Shown here: positions 16,637 to 25,576 of the stretch, piece by piece | Numbering within the stretch: position 1 is the first letter of the stretch | Layout: the number at the start of each line of letters is the position of its first letter | Source of the DNA: Bifidobacterium criceti | Lineage (GTDB): Bacteria; Actinomycetota; Actinomycetes; Actinomycetales; Bifidobacteriaceae | NCBI RefSeq assembly: GCF_002286935.1 | Contig: NZ_MVOH01000011.1 | Span: 1-64,000 of the forward strand | Direction: 5' to 3' | DNA length: 64,000 nt | The notes under the pieces: generated by a model | What the model was told of the DNA's origin: nothing | The model's database searches: none | What the model saw: only the letters and a program-made list of their open reading frames with translations | Position numbers and translations under genes: made by a program

Positions 16637-17893
16637 TCAGCCGCGCACGATGAGCGCGAGCATGCGCCCTTCGCGCGTCTTGTGCGCGAGCTGCGCACGG
16701 CGGTGCGAGAACCATAACGGGTTCTCGAGCGTGCACATGCTGTGGCGGATGCCTTTGATGCGTTCGTCGAGTTTGGGGTCGCCCTCGTTGTCCTCACGGC
16801 ACAGCTGTTCGAGTTCCACGTCCTGCGACAGGTACTGCGTCGCCGCGTTGACGCGCGGCTGCGACGAGAAGATGCGCTCGGGGCGCACACCCGCTTCGCC
16901 GAGCGCGATGAGCGCCGCCTTGTTGATGTCGATGCCGGGACCACCGAACCGTGTGAGCGTGAACGTGCCTGGGAAGCGCGCGTCGAACGCGTCGGCGATC
17001 TCGTCGCCTGTCTCATAGCAGTCGCCGCAGATCGCCGGTCCGAGCGTCGCGACGATGCGCGCGGGGTCCGCGCCCTTGTGCTGCATCATCGCGACCGTTT
17101 CGCCGATGACGCCCGCGACGAGGCCCTTGCGTCCGCAATGCGCGGCCGCAATGACGCCCGCGACCGGGTCGGCGAGCAGCACCGGCAGGCAGTCCGCGGC
17201 GAACACGCCGAGCGCGACACCGGGCTTCGTCGTGACCTGCGCGTCGCCTTCGATGATCTGCACGGCGCCGTCGACCGATTCGACATCGTCGACGCTGTCA
17301 CCTGGCCGCTGCACGACGATCGAACCATCCTCCCCGCGCACGGCGGTGCGCTCGGTGCCGGACGCATCGAACCCGAACGTCGCGTTCTCGGTGAACACAT
17401 CGTCCGCGTCGACCGCCGTCGCCGCATGCACCTGGTTGATGATCGACAGTTTCGCGTGCAGCTCATTCGCGAGCGCATCGCGGTTCGCGCGCACATGCGC
17501 CGGGTCGTCGCCCGATTTGCCGCCGAGGTTGAAATGCGCCCATTCGTCGGTGCTCACGCCGCCGAGGCGCGTCGTATAGATGACGTTGATGCCGGGCGCG
17601 AGCACGATCGGGATCGTGACAGGGATCGGATTGCCTTCGTCGTCGGTCGGTTCGATCGCGGAACTGTCGAGGATCGCGTCATCGTACTGCTTGCCGTCCG
17701 CATCCTTCGCGTCGCGCTCGCGCGCGGCCTTGTCCTGTTCTCCGACCGTTTTCTGGCCGTGCGCCTGCACCGCCTTGAGCAGATCGTCAAGATCGATCTG
17801 CGTCGGCGTGTGTTCGCCCTGGGCGTCCGCGTGTGCGTCGTTGTGCTGTGCGCTCGCCTCGTTCGGCTGCGCGTCGTGTGCTGATTCACTCAT
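16637..17893 (-). CDS. pgeF: Laccase-domain (PgeF/YfiH family) purine nucleoside-processing enzyme
   Basis: A 418-residue protein whose C-terminal ~300 residues form the cytoplasmic multi-purpose 'laccase-domain' fold. Family members cleave purine nucleosides and in E. coli edit peptidoglycan precursors. The metal-binding residues are visible: His in NQVHAATAVD, Cys in FAADCLPVLLAD and His in IAAAHCGRKGLVAGV; AICGDCYETGDEIADAF, FSSQPRVNAATQYLSQDV and WFSHRRA complete the family pattern. The N-terminal ~100 residues (Ala/Asp/His/Gln-rich) are an extension not found in most homologues. The ATG at 17893 is preferred over the GTG at 17902 because AGTGAG lies in front of it. It is 45 bp downstream of the U32 peptidase gene. 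Confidence 0.88.
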   Translation of the reverse strand: MSESAHDAQPNEASAQHNDAHADAQGEHTPTQIDLDDLLKAVQAHGQKTVGEQDKAARERDAKDADGKQYDDAILDSSAIEPTDDEGNPIPVTIPIVLAPGINVIYTTRLGGVSTDEWAHFNLGGKSGDDPAHVRANRDALANELHAKLSIINQVHAATAVDADDVFTENATFGFDASGTERTAVRGEDGSIVVQRPGDSVDDVESVDGAVQIIEGDAQVTTKPGVALGVFAADCLPVLLADPVAGVIAAAHCGRKGLVAGVIGETVAMMQHKGADPARIVATLGPAICGDCYETGDEIADAFDARFPGTFTLTRFGGPGIDINKAALIALGEAGVRPERIFSSQPRVNAATQYLSQDVELEQLCREDNEGDPKLDERIKGIRHSMCTLENPLWFSHRRAQLAHKTREGRMLALIVRG

Positions 17894-17938
17894 ACCGCTC
17901 ACTTTAGCGGTGTCGCGCGCGTGCGGCCACCGTTGGCG

Positions 17939-19534
17939 TCATTCCGCTTTGAGCGTCGGCTTCTTCGTACGCGAACGCAATACGGCGTTCACCGGCACTT
18001 CGACGTCGAGCGGCAACGAGAACACATGGGCGGGGTTGTTGACGACCGGCACGTCGTTGCCGTCGGCGTCGCGGATGCCGTCCGCGGGCACGACGTATTC
18101 GAGCGGTGCGCGCCCCGGCAGCAGGAACTCGACCGTCTGCCCCGGCTCGATCTTGTTGCGGCTCATGATCGTGACACGTCCTCCCTCCTCGGGGCTCCAT
18201 CCAAGCGTTTCGCCGACGATGAGCCATTCGCGGAAGTACGCGCTGCGGTCGGTGTTCTGCGTCACTTTGTGCTCCGGATAGTAGAACCCGGTGCTGTAGT
18301 CGCGGTGCGCGACCTTGTACGGTTCCTCGATGAGCCAATCGGGCAGTTCGACGGGCGGCGCGGGGCGCACGGCGGCGTGCCGCCATCCGTCGGATGTCTC
18401 TGCGGCGTACGCGCGCTGACGGTCGAGCCCGGTGCGGCGCGCCGCGCGGTTCGAGATCTCCGCGCGTTCGCAATCGGCGCGCGCGGCATCCGCGATGTCC
18501 ATGTCCGCGTCCGCCGCAACGCGCGCGTCCTCACCTTCGTCGTTCGCGCTGTCCCAATTCGGCATCCCCGCGAACGCGGCGTCGGCGTTGACCATGATCT
18601 CGTCGCGCACATCGTCGCCGACGTCCTCCCCCGCGCGCACGACGCGGTCACGGAACGGCTTGATCACATTGCCGTCCGCATCCTCGAACCCACGTTGCAC
18701 CATGTACTCGTTGACGGCCGTCTTGTACGCGTTCGTCATCGCGGCGACATAGTACGCGGACTTCGCACGTCCCTCGATCTTGAGCGACGTCGCACCCGAA
18801 TCGATGAGATCGTCGACGTGCGCCATCATGTTCATGTCCTGCGAATTGAACAGGTACGTGCCCTGCGCCGTCTCCTCGATCGGAAACACCTGCCCCGGGC
18901 GCTTTTCCTCGACGAGCGAATACTTCCAACGGCACGGCTGCGCGCATTCACCGTGGTTGCCGTCGCGGCCCGTCAGATAGTTCGAAATGAGGCACCGCCC
19001 CGAGAACGCCATGCACATCGAGCCGTGGACGAAGGCCTCGATGTCAAGGTCGTCGGGGATGTTCGCGCGGATGTCGCGCACGGCCTGCAGATCCATTTCG
19101 CGCGCGAGCACGACACGCCGCGCGCCAAGCTCATACAGCGCGTTCGCCGCGAGGTAATTCGTGACGCCCGCCTGCGTCGACACGTGCAGTTCGAGTTCCG
19201 GCGCGATCCTATGCGCGAGCATCATGACGCCGATGTCGGTGACGATGAGCGCGTCAACGCCGGTGCCGCGCAGGTCGTTGATGTACGCTTCGATCGCCGT
19301 GATCTCATCGTTCCTCGGCAGGATGTTGAGCGTGACGTAGACGCGCGCGCCGCGCTCATGCGCGTAACGTGCGCCCTCGGTGAAGTCGTCGATGCTCAGG
19401 TTGCGCGGCGCCGAACGCATACCGAACGCCTTGCCGCCGCAATACACGGCGTCCGCGCCGTAGTCGACGGCCGTCTTGAGACCACGTAGATTGCCCGCAG
19501 GCGCAAGCACCTCAGGTTTCACGCGACGTTTCAT
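17939..19534 (-). CDS. U32-family peptidase-like protein (TrhP/RlhA type)
   Basis: A 531-residue member of the U32 family. Named relatives in E. coli install hydroxyl groups on tRNA uridine-34 (TrhP) or 23S rRNA (RlhA) using prephenate and an iron-sulfur centre. The domain begins at VLAPAGNLRGLKTAVDYGAD; the family signature with its Cys residues is EAFVHGSMCMAFSGRC followed by HGECAQPCRWKY. The C-terminal part (EGGRVTIMSRNKIEPGQTVE) is the accessory barrel. Between them (residues ~295-400) is an acidic insertion (NDEGEDARVAADADMDIADA) not expected in the family. The start at 19534 follows GAGGAATCGAGC; two in-frame ATGs further upstream lack this spacing. Which RNA it modifies is unknown. 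Confidence 0.85.
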   Translation of the reverse strand: MKRRVKPEVLAPAGNLRGLKTAVDYGADAVYCGGKAFGMRSAPRNLSIDDFTEGARYAHERGARVYVTLNILPRNDEITAIEAYINDLRGTGVDALIVTDIGVMMLAHRIAPELELHVSTQAGVTNYLAANALYELGARRVVLAREMDLQAVRDIRANIPDDLDIEAFVHGSMCMAFSGRCLISNYLTGRDGNHGECAQPCRWKYSLVEEKRPGQVFPIEETAQGTYLFNSQDMNMMAHVDDLIDSGATSLKIEGRAKSAYYVAAMTNAYKTAVNEYMVQRGFEDADGNVIKPFRDRVVRAGEDVGDDVRDEIMVNADAAFAGMPNWDSANDEGEDARVAADADMDIADAARADCERAEISNRAARRTGLDRQRAYAAETSDGWRHAAVRPAPPVELPDWLIEEPYKVAHRDYSTGFYYPEHKVTQNTDRSAYFREWLIVGETLGWSPEEGGRVTIMSRNKIEPGQTVEFLLPGRAPLEYVVPADGIRDADGNDVPVVNNPAHVFSLPLDVEVPVNAVLRSRTKKPTLKAE

Positions 19535-19659
19535 GCTCGATTCCTCCATATGCTCACCCATATCCTCACCCACTGTGTCCGTTTTTCGTCGCAGACCAGT
19601 GTAGCGTCAGCGCGCGCCTTCACATGCGCGCACCACGTTGCCGACTGTGTGCGGGTGCG

Positions 19660-19905
19660 GGCGTTCCGTCCCGTTCTGCAGACCCCACCAACTAATCCAC
19701 CCGCAAACCACACCGTTTCCGTCCCGTTCCGCAGACGCGCGCTACCAAACCACCCGCAAACCCCGCCATTCCCAACCCGTTCCGCAGACCCTACCGACCA
19801 AACCACCCATTCCGTCCCGTTTCGCAGCTCCGCCCAACCAATCCACCCGCAAACGCGCCCGTTTCCGTCCCGTTTCGCAGACCCCACCAACCAAACCGCC
19901 CACAC
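19660..19905. repeat. Family A 53/40-bp C-rich repeats
   Basis: Five units built on CCGTCCCGTTCCGCAGACCC followed by ACCAAACCACCCGCAAAC. The GCAG anchor recurs at 19678, 19731, 19784, 19824 and 19877: spacings 53, 53, 40 and 53. The 40-bp units lack a 13-bp piece (around CGCAAACGCGCCC). The 448-bp gap between the U32 gene and the aldo/keto reductase (19535-19982) is otherwise empty of genes; translations of the repeats shift frame every unit. Confidence 0.9.
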
Positions 19906-19982
19906 CTACGCACAACGGGCGGCTCCCGCGCATATCGCGCGGAACACCGCCCGTCGGACACGACTGTTCCGAAGTCCCGGCG

Positions 19983-20846
19983 TCAGCCGAGCGTCGCGAG
20001 TTCCTCCGGAGTGAGTTCGAGGTCGCCCGCGTGGAGCGAGTCGAGGATCGTCGCCGGACGATGCGCACCCGGAATGACGAACACATGGTCGCCCTTCGCA
20101 AGCTCCCACGCGAGCACGACCTGCTGGTAGCTCACGCCGCGCTTGTCCGCGATTGCGCGGAACGGGTCGAACTTCGTCTCATCCTTCGGTTTACGGAATC
20201 CACCAAGTGGACTCCAGCACACGAAGCTGATGCCGATGCGCGCCGCATGCTCAAGCGTATCCGCAGTCTCCGTATAGATTGGAGAATACTGGTTCTGCAC
20301 CGCGATGAGCGAGTCCCCGAGGATTTCCTGTGCGATGTCCATCTGTTCAATCGACGCGTTCGATACGCCCGCCTCTCGCGCGACGCCCTCGTCGACGAGC
20401 TGCTTGATCGCTTCGATCGACTCCCCGTACGGCACACGCGGATCAGGACGGTGGAAATACAGCAGATCGATTGTGTCGACACCGAGCGCGAGTGCGCTTT
20501 CCTTCGCACGACGGATCAGGTTTTCCGGGGTGCCGTCGACGGCCCACGTCGGTTTGCCGTCGGTGAAGTTACGATAATGCCCGACCTTTGTCGCGATGAG
20601 CACTTCGTCCTTCGGACCTTTCCAGCTCGCCATCGCGTCGCGCACAAGCTTCTCGCCCGTCTGTTCCTCACCGCCCGAGCAGTAGTACGCCCACGCTGTG
20701 TCGATTTGACGGCAGCCCGCGTCGAGCGCCGCGTGAATCGTCTCGATGCCCATGTTCGGACCGAGGTTGTTCTCGATCGTCAACGGCATTTCGCCGAGCC
20801 CTATCGCCGTCGTATCGAACGGTCCCATGTTTCTGTGCAGTACCAT
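19983..20846 (-). CDS. Aldo/keto reductase
   Basis: A 287-residue NADPH-dependent oxidoreductase with the aldo/keto reductase barrel. The catalytic tetrad is visible: Asp and Tyr in RQIDTAWAYYCSG, Lys in VLIATKVGHY and His in DLLYFHRPDPR. GVSNASIEQMDIAQEI and VQNQYSPIY are cofactor-side signatures, and VIPGAHRPATILDSL is the NADPH phosphate-binding segment. The start at 20846 follows AAGGAG at good spacing. Substrate cannot be deduced. Neighbours on both sides are separated by repeat-filled gaps, so it is probably transcribed alone. Confidence 0.92.
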   Translation of the reverse strand: MVLHRNMGPFDTTAIGLGEMPLTIENNLGPNMGIETIHAALDAGCRQIDTAWAYYCSGGEEQTGEKLVRDAMASWKGPKDEVLIATKVGHYRNFTDGKPTWAVDGTPENLIRRAKESALALGVDTIDLLYFHRPDPRVPYGESIEAIKQLVDEGVAREAGVSNASIEQMDIAQEILGDSLIAVQNQYSPIYTETADTLEHAARIGISFVCWSPLGGFRKPKDETKFDPFRAIADKRGVSYQQVVLAWELAKGDHVFVIPGAHRPATILDSLHAGDLELTPEELATLG

Positions 20847-20988
20847 CGCTGCTCCTTCGCGTTGTGACGAGTGGTCGTGACGAATGTCGGCGCACCGCGT
20901 CACGCGGAGCACCGTCCGCCACCATCATAGGAATCGCCCCGTAATTCCCCGCGTACCACCGCGCGTGAAACACCGCACAACGGTACGC

Positions 20989-23310
20989 TCAGCGGCCGCC
21001 GAACGAACCGCCGCCGGAGCCGCCCGACGATCCGCCGAATCCACCACCCGAGAACGATCCACCCGAACCACTGAATCCGCCCGATCCGCTCGACGACGGC
21101 GCCGCAGCGGCGATCGTCGACTGCACCGACGCCATACCCGCGCTCAGCTGTGTGCCGAAATCGGTGAAGCCGCCGGCGAACGCGCCGAAGCTGCCGCCCG
21201 CGACGGCCGCGCCGAGCGACGAACCGACGATTGTGCTCGGTCGCGCGGACCAGAACAACACACCCGACGCGTACGCGTTGTCGTCGAGCCACGACGCATC
21301 GTTGACCTGGGGATACGCGGTCGCGAGCTGCTGGAGCACCTTGCGCGACACGCCGAGCGCCGCCGCGTACACGAGATACTTCCCCCACAAGGTGACGTCG
21401 AGCACCTCGCGGTCGGCGAACGTGCTGAAATCCTCGAGGTACCGTTCGAACCCGACGAGTTCGCCGACCGTCCGCTGACCGGAATCGGTTATTTCGTAAT
21501 TCTTGTGCAGCACGCACGCGAGGATGCCGCACAGGACCATCGGGATGCACAGGCAGCACGCGAGCAGCAGATTGCCTTCGAACGCCATCAGATAGATGCC
21601 CGCGAGCACAGCGATCAGGATGTCGAACACACCGAACGTGACCGCGGTCGCCTTCGCCGGTTGCACCGCGTCGAGGTCGTCGCATTCATGCTCGCACGCG
21701 CGTTTGAAGAAGTCGAGTTCCTCGTGGCCGTCGGTCCATTTGCTGAATTCGCGGTTCATCTGTTTGATGTCGAAGACGGGCGTGTGCAGCCGCTTGTACG
21801 CTTCGAGCAGGATGTAGAGGAGACGGCGCTCGGACGTGCACAATCCGAGTTCGGTACGGGAGTATCCGTCCGTGACCGTCTCACCGAGCGCGCGCGGCAT
21901 GAGCACGATCGTGCTCGTCTTCGCGAGTTTGCGTGCGCTCGCGCCTGACGATGCAATCAGCCGCGCGACGTCCGCCGACGTCACACGGCTCAGGTCGACG
22001 CCCGCATAGCGTTTCGCCTCGCCGGGATACACGGCGATGAGTTTCTTGTCGATGAGCGACATCATCGTCGCCGCCATCTCACGACTCATCTGCGACGACA
22101 CGCCCACACGTCCGATTTTCGTCCACAGCACAGCGGCCGCACCCGGTGTCATCGGCGGCACGTCGCGGCTGTATGCGACATCACCCGCGAGCTTCGCCTT
22201 GTGCCGCGAGCGCAACGCCGCGCGGATGCCGAAGAAGCTGAGCGCCGCGCCGGCGAGCGCGATCGCACCCCATATGCACACGCGGATGACGGCTGTCTTG
22301 TGCTGCTTGTCGTGCCATTCGCGTTCCTGACGCGTTTCGTCGTCGATCGTCCATTGTTTCGCGTTTGCGTCCACCTGTCGGACAACGTTGTGCAGTGGTG
22401 CGTTCGTCATCATCGCGACGATGTCGAGGTACTGTCCGGTCTTGACGTTGTACGCGGTGCACGCGATGCCATGCGGCGTGCGCTCCGTCTTCGCGTTGCC
22501 GGTGTAGTGCAGCCACGCCCACGAATCGTCGCGCCCGACGCCTTCCGGGAACGTCACGTTGATATGCGCGACGCCGATCGGCGTCTCGTTCTCGGTGCCG
22601 AACGGCTCCCATTGGAACACGCTCACGTCGTTGTACTGCGTCGTGACGCCTTCCCATGTCATGGTGATCTCGAACCGCATGCTGTCGGCGGAATATGTTC
22701 CCGGAATGTTCCATCCGATCTCGATCGTCTTGTCATGTGGACGGTCGGATGGTTTGGTGTCGCCATCCGCGTCCGCGGCAGCGTCCGCACCGCCCATGTC
22801 GGCGCGTTCGTCTTCCCCCATCTGCGTACGTGTGCGCGATTCGAGACCGTCGACGGCCGGGTCGAAGGTCTTCGTCGACGAACCGTTGTACGTGACGTCC
22901 GCGATGTACCAATGGTTCGCGTATTCGCGGTCCCATTGCGTCGACGGCATATATTTCGGCTGTTTCGGCTCGATCTGCGTGTACTCCTCACCCGTCGTGA
23001 GGTTCTTGACGCTGACGTCGGTGATGTTCGTCAATTGCGCGGCGTTGAGCGTATACGTCTGGTACAGCTGTTTCCACGGTATCGCATTGTCGTCCGAATC
23101 CGTCCGTTCGTGCAGTGTGATGTCGACCGTCTCCTTGATGCGCAGGTCGCCGTTCTCCTGGACGTGCACATCGTAGTCGAGCGAACGGTATTCGAGGTCG
23201 GACGAATTCGCGTCCTTCGCGATGAGGAAACCGACGCCGAACACGAGCGCGCAGACGACGAACGTCCACATGAGCGAACTGAGCATCGAAAGCCATACAC
23301 GGTTCTTCAT
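20989..23310 (-). CDS. DUF2207-family membrane protein with Gly/Ser-rich tail
   Basis: A 773-residue membrane protein of unknown function. An N-terminal membrane segment (SSLMWTFVVCALVFGVGFLI) leads to a ~330-residue extracytoplasmic domain that opens with DYDVHVQENGDLRIKETVDI, the DUF2207 pattern. A second segment follows (VCIWGAIALAGAALSFFG), then a cytoplasmic region, two more segments (~590-640) and a tail of Gly/Ser/Phe repeats (SGGGFGGSSGGSGGG). Such tails are common in this family. The start at 23310 has GAGGTGGTGAC in front. It lies downstream of lemA on the same strand; LemA and DUF2207 proteins are frequent neighbours in many bacteria. Confidence 0.8.
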   Translation of the reverse strand: MKNRVWLSMLSSLMWTFVVCALVFGVGFLIAKDANSSDLEYRSLDYDVHVQENGDLRIKETVDITLHERTDSDDNAIPWKQLYQTYTLNAAQLTNITDVSVKNLTTGEEYTQIEPKQPKYMPSTQWDREYANHWYIADVTYNGSSTKTFDPAVDGLESRTRTQMGEDERADMGGADAAADADGDTKPSDRPHDKTIEIGWNIPGTYSADSMRFEITMTWEGVTTQYNDVSVFQWEPFGTENETPIGVAHINVTFPEGVGRDDSWAWLHYTGNAKTERTPHGIACTAYNVKTGQYLDIVAMMTNAPLHNVVRQVDANAKQWTIDDETRQEREWHDKQHKTAVIRVCIWGAIALAGAALSFFGIRAALRSRHKAKLAGDVAYSRDVPPMTPGAAAVLWTKIGRVGVSSQMSREMAATMMSLIDKKLIAVYPGEAKRYAGVDLSRVTSADVARLIASSGASARKLAKTSTIVLMPRALGETVTDGYSRTELGLCTSERRLLYILLEAYKRLHTPVFDIKQMNREFSKWTDGHEELDFFKRACEHECDDLDAVQPAKATAVTFGVFDILIAVLAGIYLMAFEGNLLLACCLCIPMVLCGILACVLHKNYEITDSGQRTVGELVGFERYLEDFSTFADREVLDVTLWGKYLVYAAALGVSRKVLQQLATAYPQVNDASWLDDNAYASGVLFWSARPSTIVGSSLGAAVAGGSFGAFAGGFTDFGTQLSAGMASVQSTIAAAAPSSSGSGGFSGSGGSFSGGGFGGSSGGSGGGSFGGR

Positions 23311-23632
23311 GTCACCACCTCATATCTGGTTCCGTTTCGCGAGCCGTCTTCGTCACCGAAGGGCGCATCCGCCATCCGCACACCGTTCCACGGTGGTATC
23401 GACGATGGCGAATCGATATCACATGTTCGATTATCGTGTGCGCGGCCCCTCCCCCGCCCGTTTTTCTCAAAACCGCAGTGCGCCCCATGCCGCAGCACGG
23501 TGCGTTTACGCGTCCGTCGGCGTACCGTCGCGCCCCACACACCGCAGAGCGGTACGCTCATGGTACGCGGATACGAAAAAGCGGCGGGTGCGCGCATCGT
23601 CGCGCAACCGCCGCCATACCGTCCCCACGAGA
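23311..23632. repeat. Gap with family C GGTACGCT hairpins
   Basis: This 322-bp gap between lemA and the DUF2207 gene contains GCGGTACGCTCATGGTACGC near 23550 and a related pair near 23500-23530 (GCACGGTGCGTTTACGCG, then CGGCGTACCGTCG). No gene or promoter is evident apart from the ribosome-binding site of the DUF2207 gene. Confidence 0.5.
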
Positions 23633-24340
23633 TCAGTACTGTGGATAGCCGCCGTTGTTCTGTGTCGGATACTGCGGATAGCCGCCGTTCTGCTGCGTCG
23701 GCTGCATCGGTGCGCCCATCGGCGCACCCGGCTGTTGCGTCGGGAACTGCGGCGTCTGCTGCGCGAAGTTCACACGCGGCGCCTGACGCTCGTCATCGCC
23801 GACAGTGAAGTTCGCCGCTTCGACGAAGTGCCCGAGTCCCGCGACGATGTTCGACGGAATCGACTGGATCTTCGTGTTGTACTTGAGGACGACATCGTTG
23901 TAGAACTGGCGTCCGTACGCGATCTGTTCCTCGATCTGCGCGAGCTGCTGCTGCAGATTCATGAAGTTGACGTTCGCCTTGAGGTCCGGATACGCCTCGA
24001 CGACGGCGCGGAGGTTCAGCATCGCACGCGACAGCTGGTTTTCGGCGTTCATGCGCGTCACGAGCGACGATCCCGGCTGTCTTGCGGCGTCCACGACGTT
24101 CGCACGCGCCTGCGTGACCTGTGTGAGCACGGCATTTTCGTGCCCGGCGTATCCCTTGACCGTTTCGACGACGTTCGGGATAAGGTCGGCGCGTTTCTTG
24201 AGCAGCACGTCGACCTGCGCCCAGCCGTTCGTGACACGGTTGCGCAGCTGCACGAGGGTATTGTACGTCGTGATGAACCAGATCACGAGCACGAGGATGA
24301 TCGCCAGAATGACGATGAGCGCGATGATGGCGCCGTTCAT
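23633..24340 (-). CDS. lemA: LemA family protein
   Basis: A 235-residue LemA protein: one N-terminal membrane helix (AIIALIVILAIILVLVIWF) followed by the conserved helical domain. TYNTLVQLRNRVTNGWAQVD, LLKKRADLIPNVVETVKGYA, ENQLSRAMLNLRAVVEAYPD and QIEEQIAYGRQFYND are all diagnostic. The last ~45 residues are Pro/Gln/Gly/Tyr-rich (two NNGGYPQY-like repeats), an extension beyond the core family. Function is unknown. The start at 24340 follows AAGGAG. The DUF2207 membrane protein downstream is its usual partner. Confidence 0.92.
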   Translation of the reverse strand: MNGAIIALIVILAIILVLVIWFITTYNTLVQLRNRVTNGWAQVDVLLKKRADLIPNVVETVKGYAGHENAVLTQVTQARANVVDAARQPGSSLVTRMNAENQLSRAMLNLRAVVEAYPDLKANVNFMNLQQQLAQIEEQIAYGRQFYNDVVLKYNTKIQSIPSNIVAGLGHFVEAANFTVGDDERQAPRVNFAQQTPQFPTQQPGAPMGAPMQPTQQNGGYPQYPTQNNGGYPQY

Positions 24341-24680
24341 AAGCGGTTCTCCTTGATTGTGGTGGGTCGACGTCCGCATATGCCGCGGACATGTCGTCGT
24401 CCAATGGTTCACGATTATCTCACGTCGAGCCAACAACGACCGTCCGCATACCACGACATGGCCATTCCCGCACAACGGTACGCTCAGGCGCGCGCCAGCG
24501 TACCGCAGTGCGTAGCCATACGCACCGGTATGCCCATGCGGGCGCCGCACCATCCGCCGGCGGCGAACAGTGCGGCGCGTCCTGTGAAGTACGTCACAAC
24601 GCCCCGCCCCGCATCCCCGGCGCCCACATCCCAGATCGCCTACGGACACGCGTGCCCGCACGCCAATGTGGTGTTCGTCA
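24341..24680. other. Gene-free region upstream of the nrd palindrome
   Basis: This is the divergent gap between lemA and nrdH. It contains one family C hairpin near 24468-24515 (CACAACGGTACGCTCAGG with CCAGCGTACCGCAGTGCG) and another GC-rich dyad around 24535-24580. No gene was recognised. Confidence 0.5.
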
Positions 24681-24716
24681 CATTCCCTAACCACTACATG
24701 TAGTGGTTAGGGAATG
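24681..24716. promoter_or_regulatory. 36-bp perfect palindrome upstream of nrdHIE, probable NrdR operator
   Basis: An uninterrupted perfect palindrome with arms CATTCCCTAACCACTACA and complement. Its centre CCACTACATGTAGTGG agrees at 13 of 16 positions with the NrdR box consensus ACACWATATBTWGTGT. A possible -10 hexamer TATGTA (24727-24732) would place the -35 region (24704-24709) inside the right arm, as expected for repression. NrdR boxes usually come in pairs; a second was not found. Confidence 0.65.
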
Positions 24717-24812
24717 CTGAGCCCACTATGTATCGTTGTGCAGGTTCGTTCTGGCGCGCCGCGCCGGAACCAGATGACCAGCACACGCGAGACGAGACGA
24801 GAGGAGCGCACG

Positions 24813-25073
24813 ATGCCCATCACGATCTACACGAAACCCGGCTGCCCACAGTGCACGGCGACGCGCCGCGCATTTGACAGGCTCGGCGTCGGCTACGACA
24901 CCGTCGACGTCACAACGGACGCGCAGGCGCTGCGCACGCTGCAGGACGCGGGCTTCCGCGCCGCACCCGTCATCATCACCGACGACGATTCGTGGTCCGG
25001 CTACCGTCCGGACAAGATCCGCGCCTACGCACGCGCGCACACCATGCACGACACCCACGGCGCACGCGCATGA
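24813..25073 (+). CDS. nrdH: Glutaredoxin-like electron donor NrdH
   Basis: An 86-residue redoxin that reduces the class Ib ribonucleotide reductase. The active site is Cys11-Pro-Gln-Cys14 in [16 protein letters not shown]; most NrdH proteins have Val or Met at the second position, so the Pro is a mild variant. [12 protein letters not shown] is the usual C-terminal signature. The ATG at 24813 follows GAGGAG. Its stop overlaps the start of nrdI (ATGA). It is the first gene after the palindromic operator. Confidence 0.93.
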   Translation: MPITIYTKPGCPQCTATRRAFDRLGVGYDTVDVTTDAQALRTLQDAGFRAAPVIITDDDSWSGYRPDKIRAYARAHTMHDTHGARA

Positions 25074-25576
25074 CCGGACTCATCGTCTACTTCTCGTCGG
25101 CGTCGCGCAACACCGAACGGTTCGTCGAACACTGCGACTTCCCCGCGCACGGCATCGACGTCGCGCGCATTCCGCTCGGGGCCAACGACGCGCCGCTGCA
25201 CGTCGCCACCCCGTACATCCTCATCGTGCCGACGTACGGCGGCGGCGACGCGCGCAAAGCCGTCCCCGTCCAAGTCAAACGGTTCCTCAACGACCCCGGG
25301 AACCGTTCATGGATCCGCGGTGTCATCGCGTCCGGCAACACGAACTTCGGTGAGGCGTACGCAGCCGCCGGACCGATCATCGCGCGCAAATGCGGCATTC
25401 CGCTCATGTACCGCTTCGAATTGATGGGCACCGCGCGCGACATCGCGACGGTCACCGAAGGTGTCACACGTTTCTTCGCGAACACACCCACCAACACGAC
25501 CGACATCCGCTCATCCAACCCAACCAATCCGACACAACCCACATCAAACCCAATCCAATCCCAGGACCAACGATGA
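25070..25576 (+). CDS. nrdI: NrdI flavodoxin, class Ib ribonucleotide reductase maturation
   Basis: A 168-residue flavodoxin-like protein that supplies oxidant for assembling the dimanganese-tyrosyl radical cofactor of NrdF. Motifs: [17 protein letters not shown] (FMN phosphate loop), [29 protein letters not shown] and [13 protein letters not shown] polar, Thr/Pro/Asn/Gln-rich C-terminal tail of ~35 residues has no counterpart in most NrdI proteins. Both ends overlap its neighbours by ATGA, so nrdH, nrdI and nrdE are translated as a unit. Confidence 0.92.
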   Translation: MTGLIVYFSSASRNTERFVEHCDFPAHGIDVARIPLGANDAPLHVATPYILIVPTYGGGDARKAVPVQVKRFLNDPGNRSWIRGVIASGNTNFGEAYAAAGPIIARKCGIPLMYRFELMGTARDIATVTEGVTRFFANTPTNTTDIRSSNPTNPTQPTSNPIQSQDQR

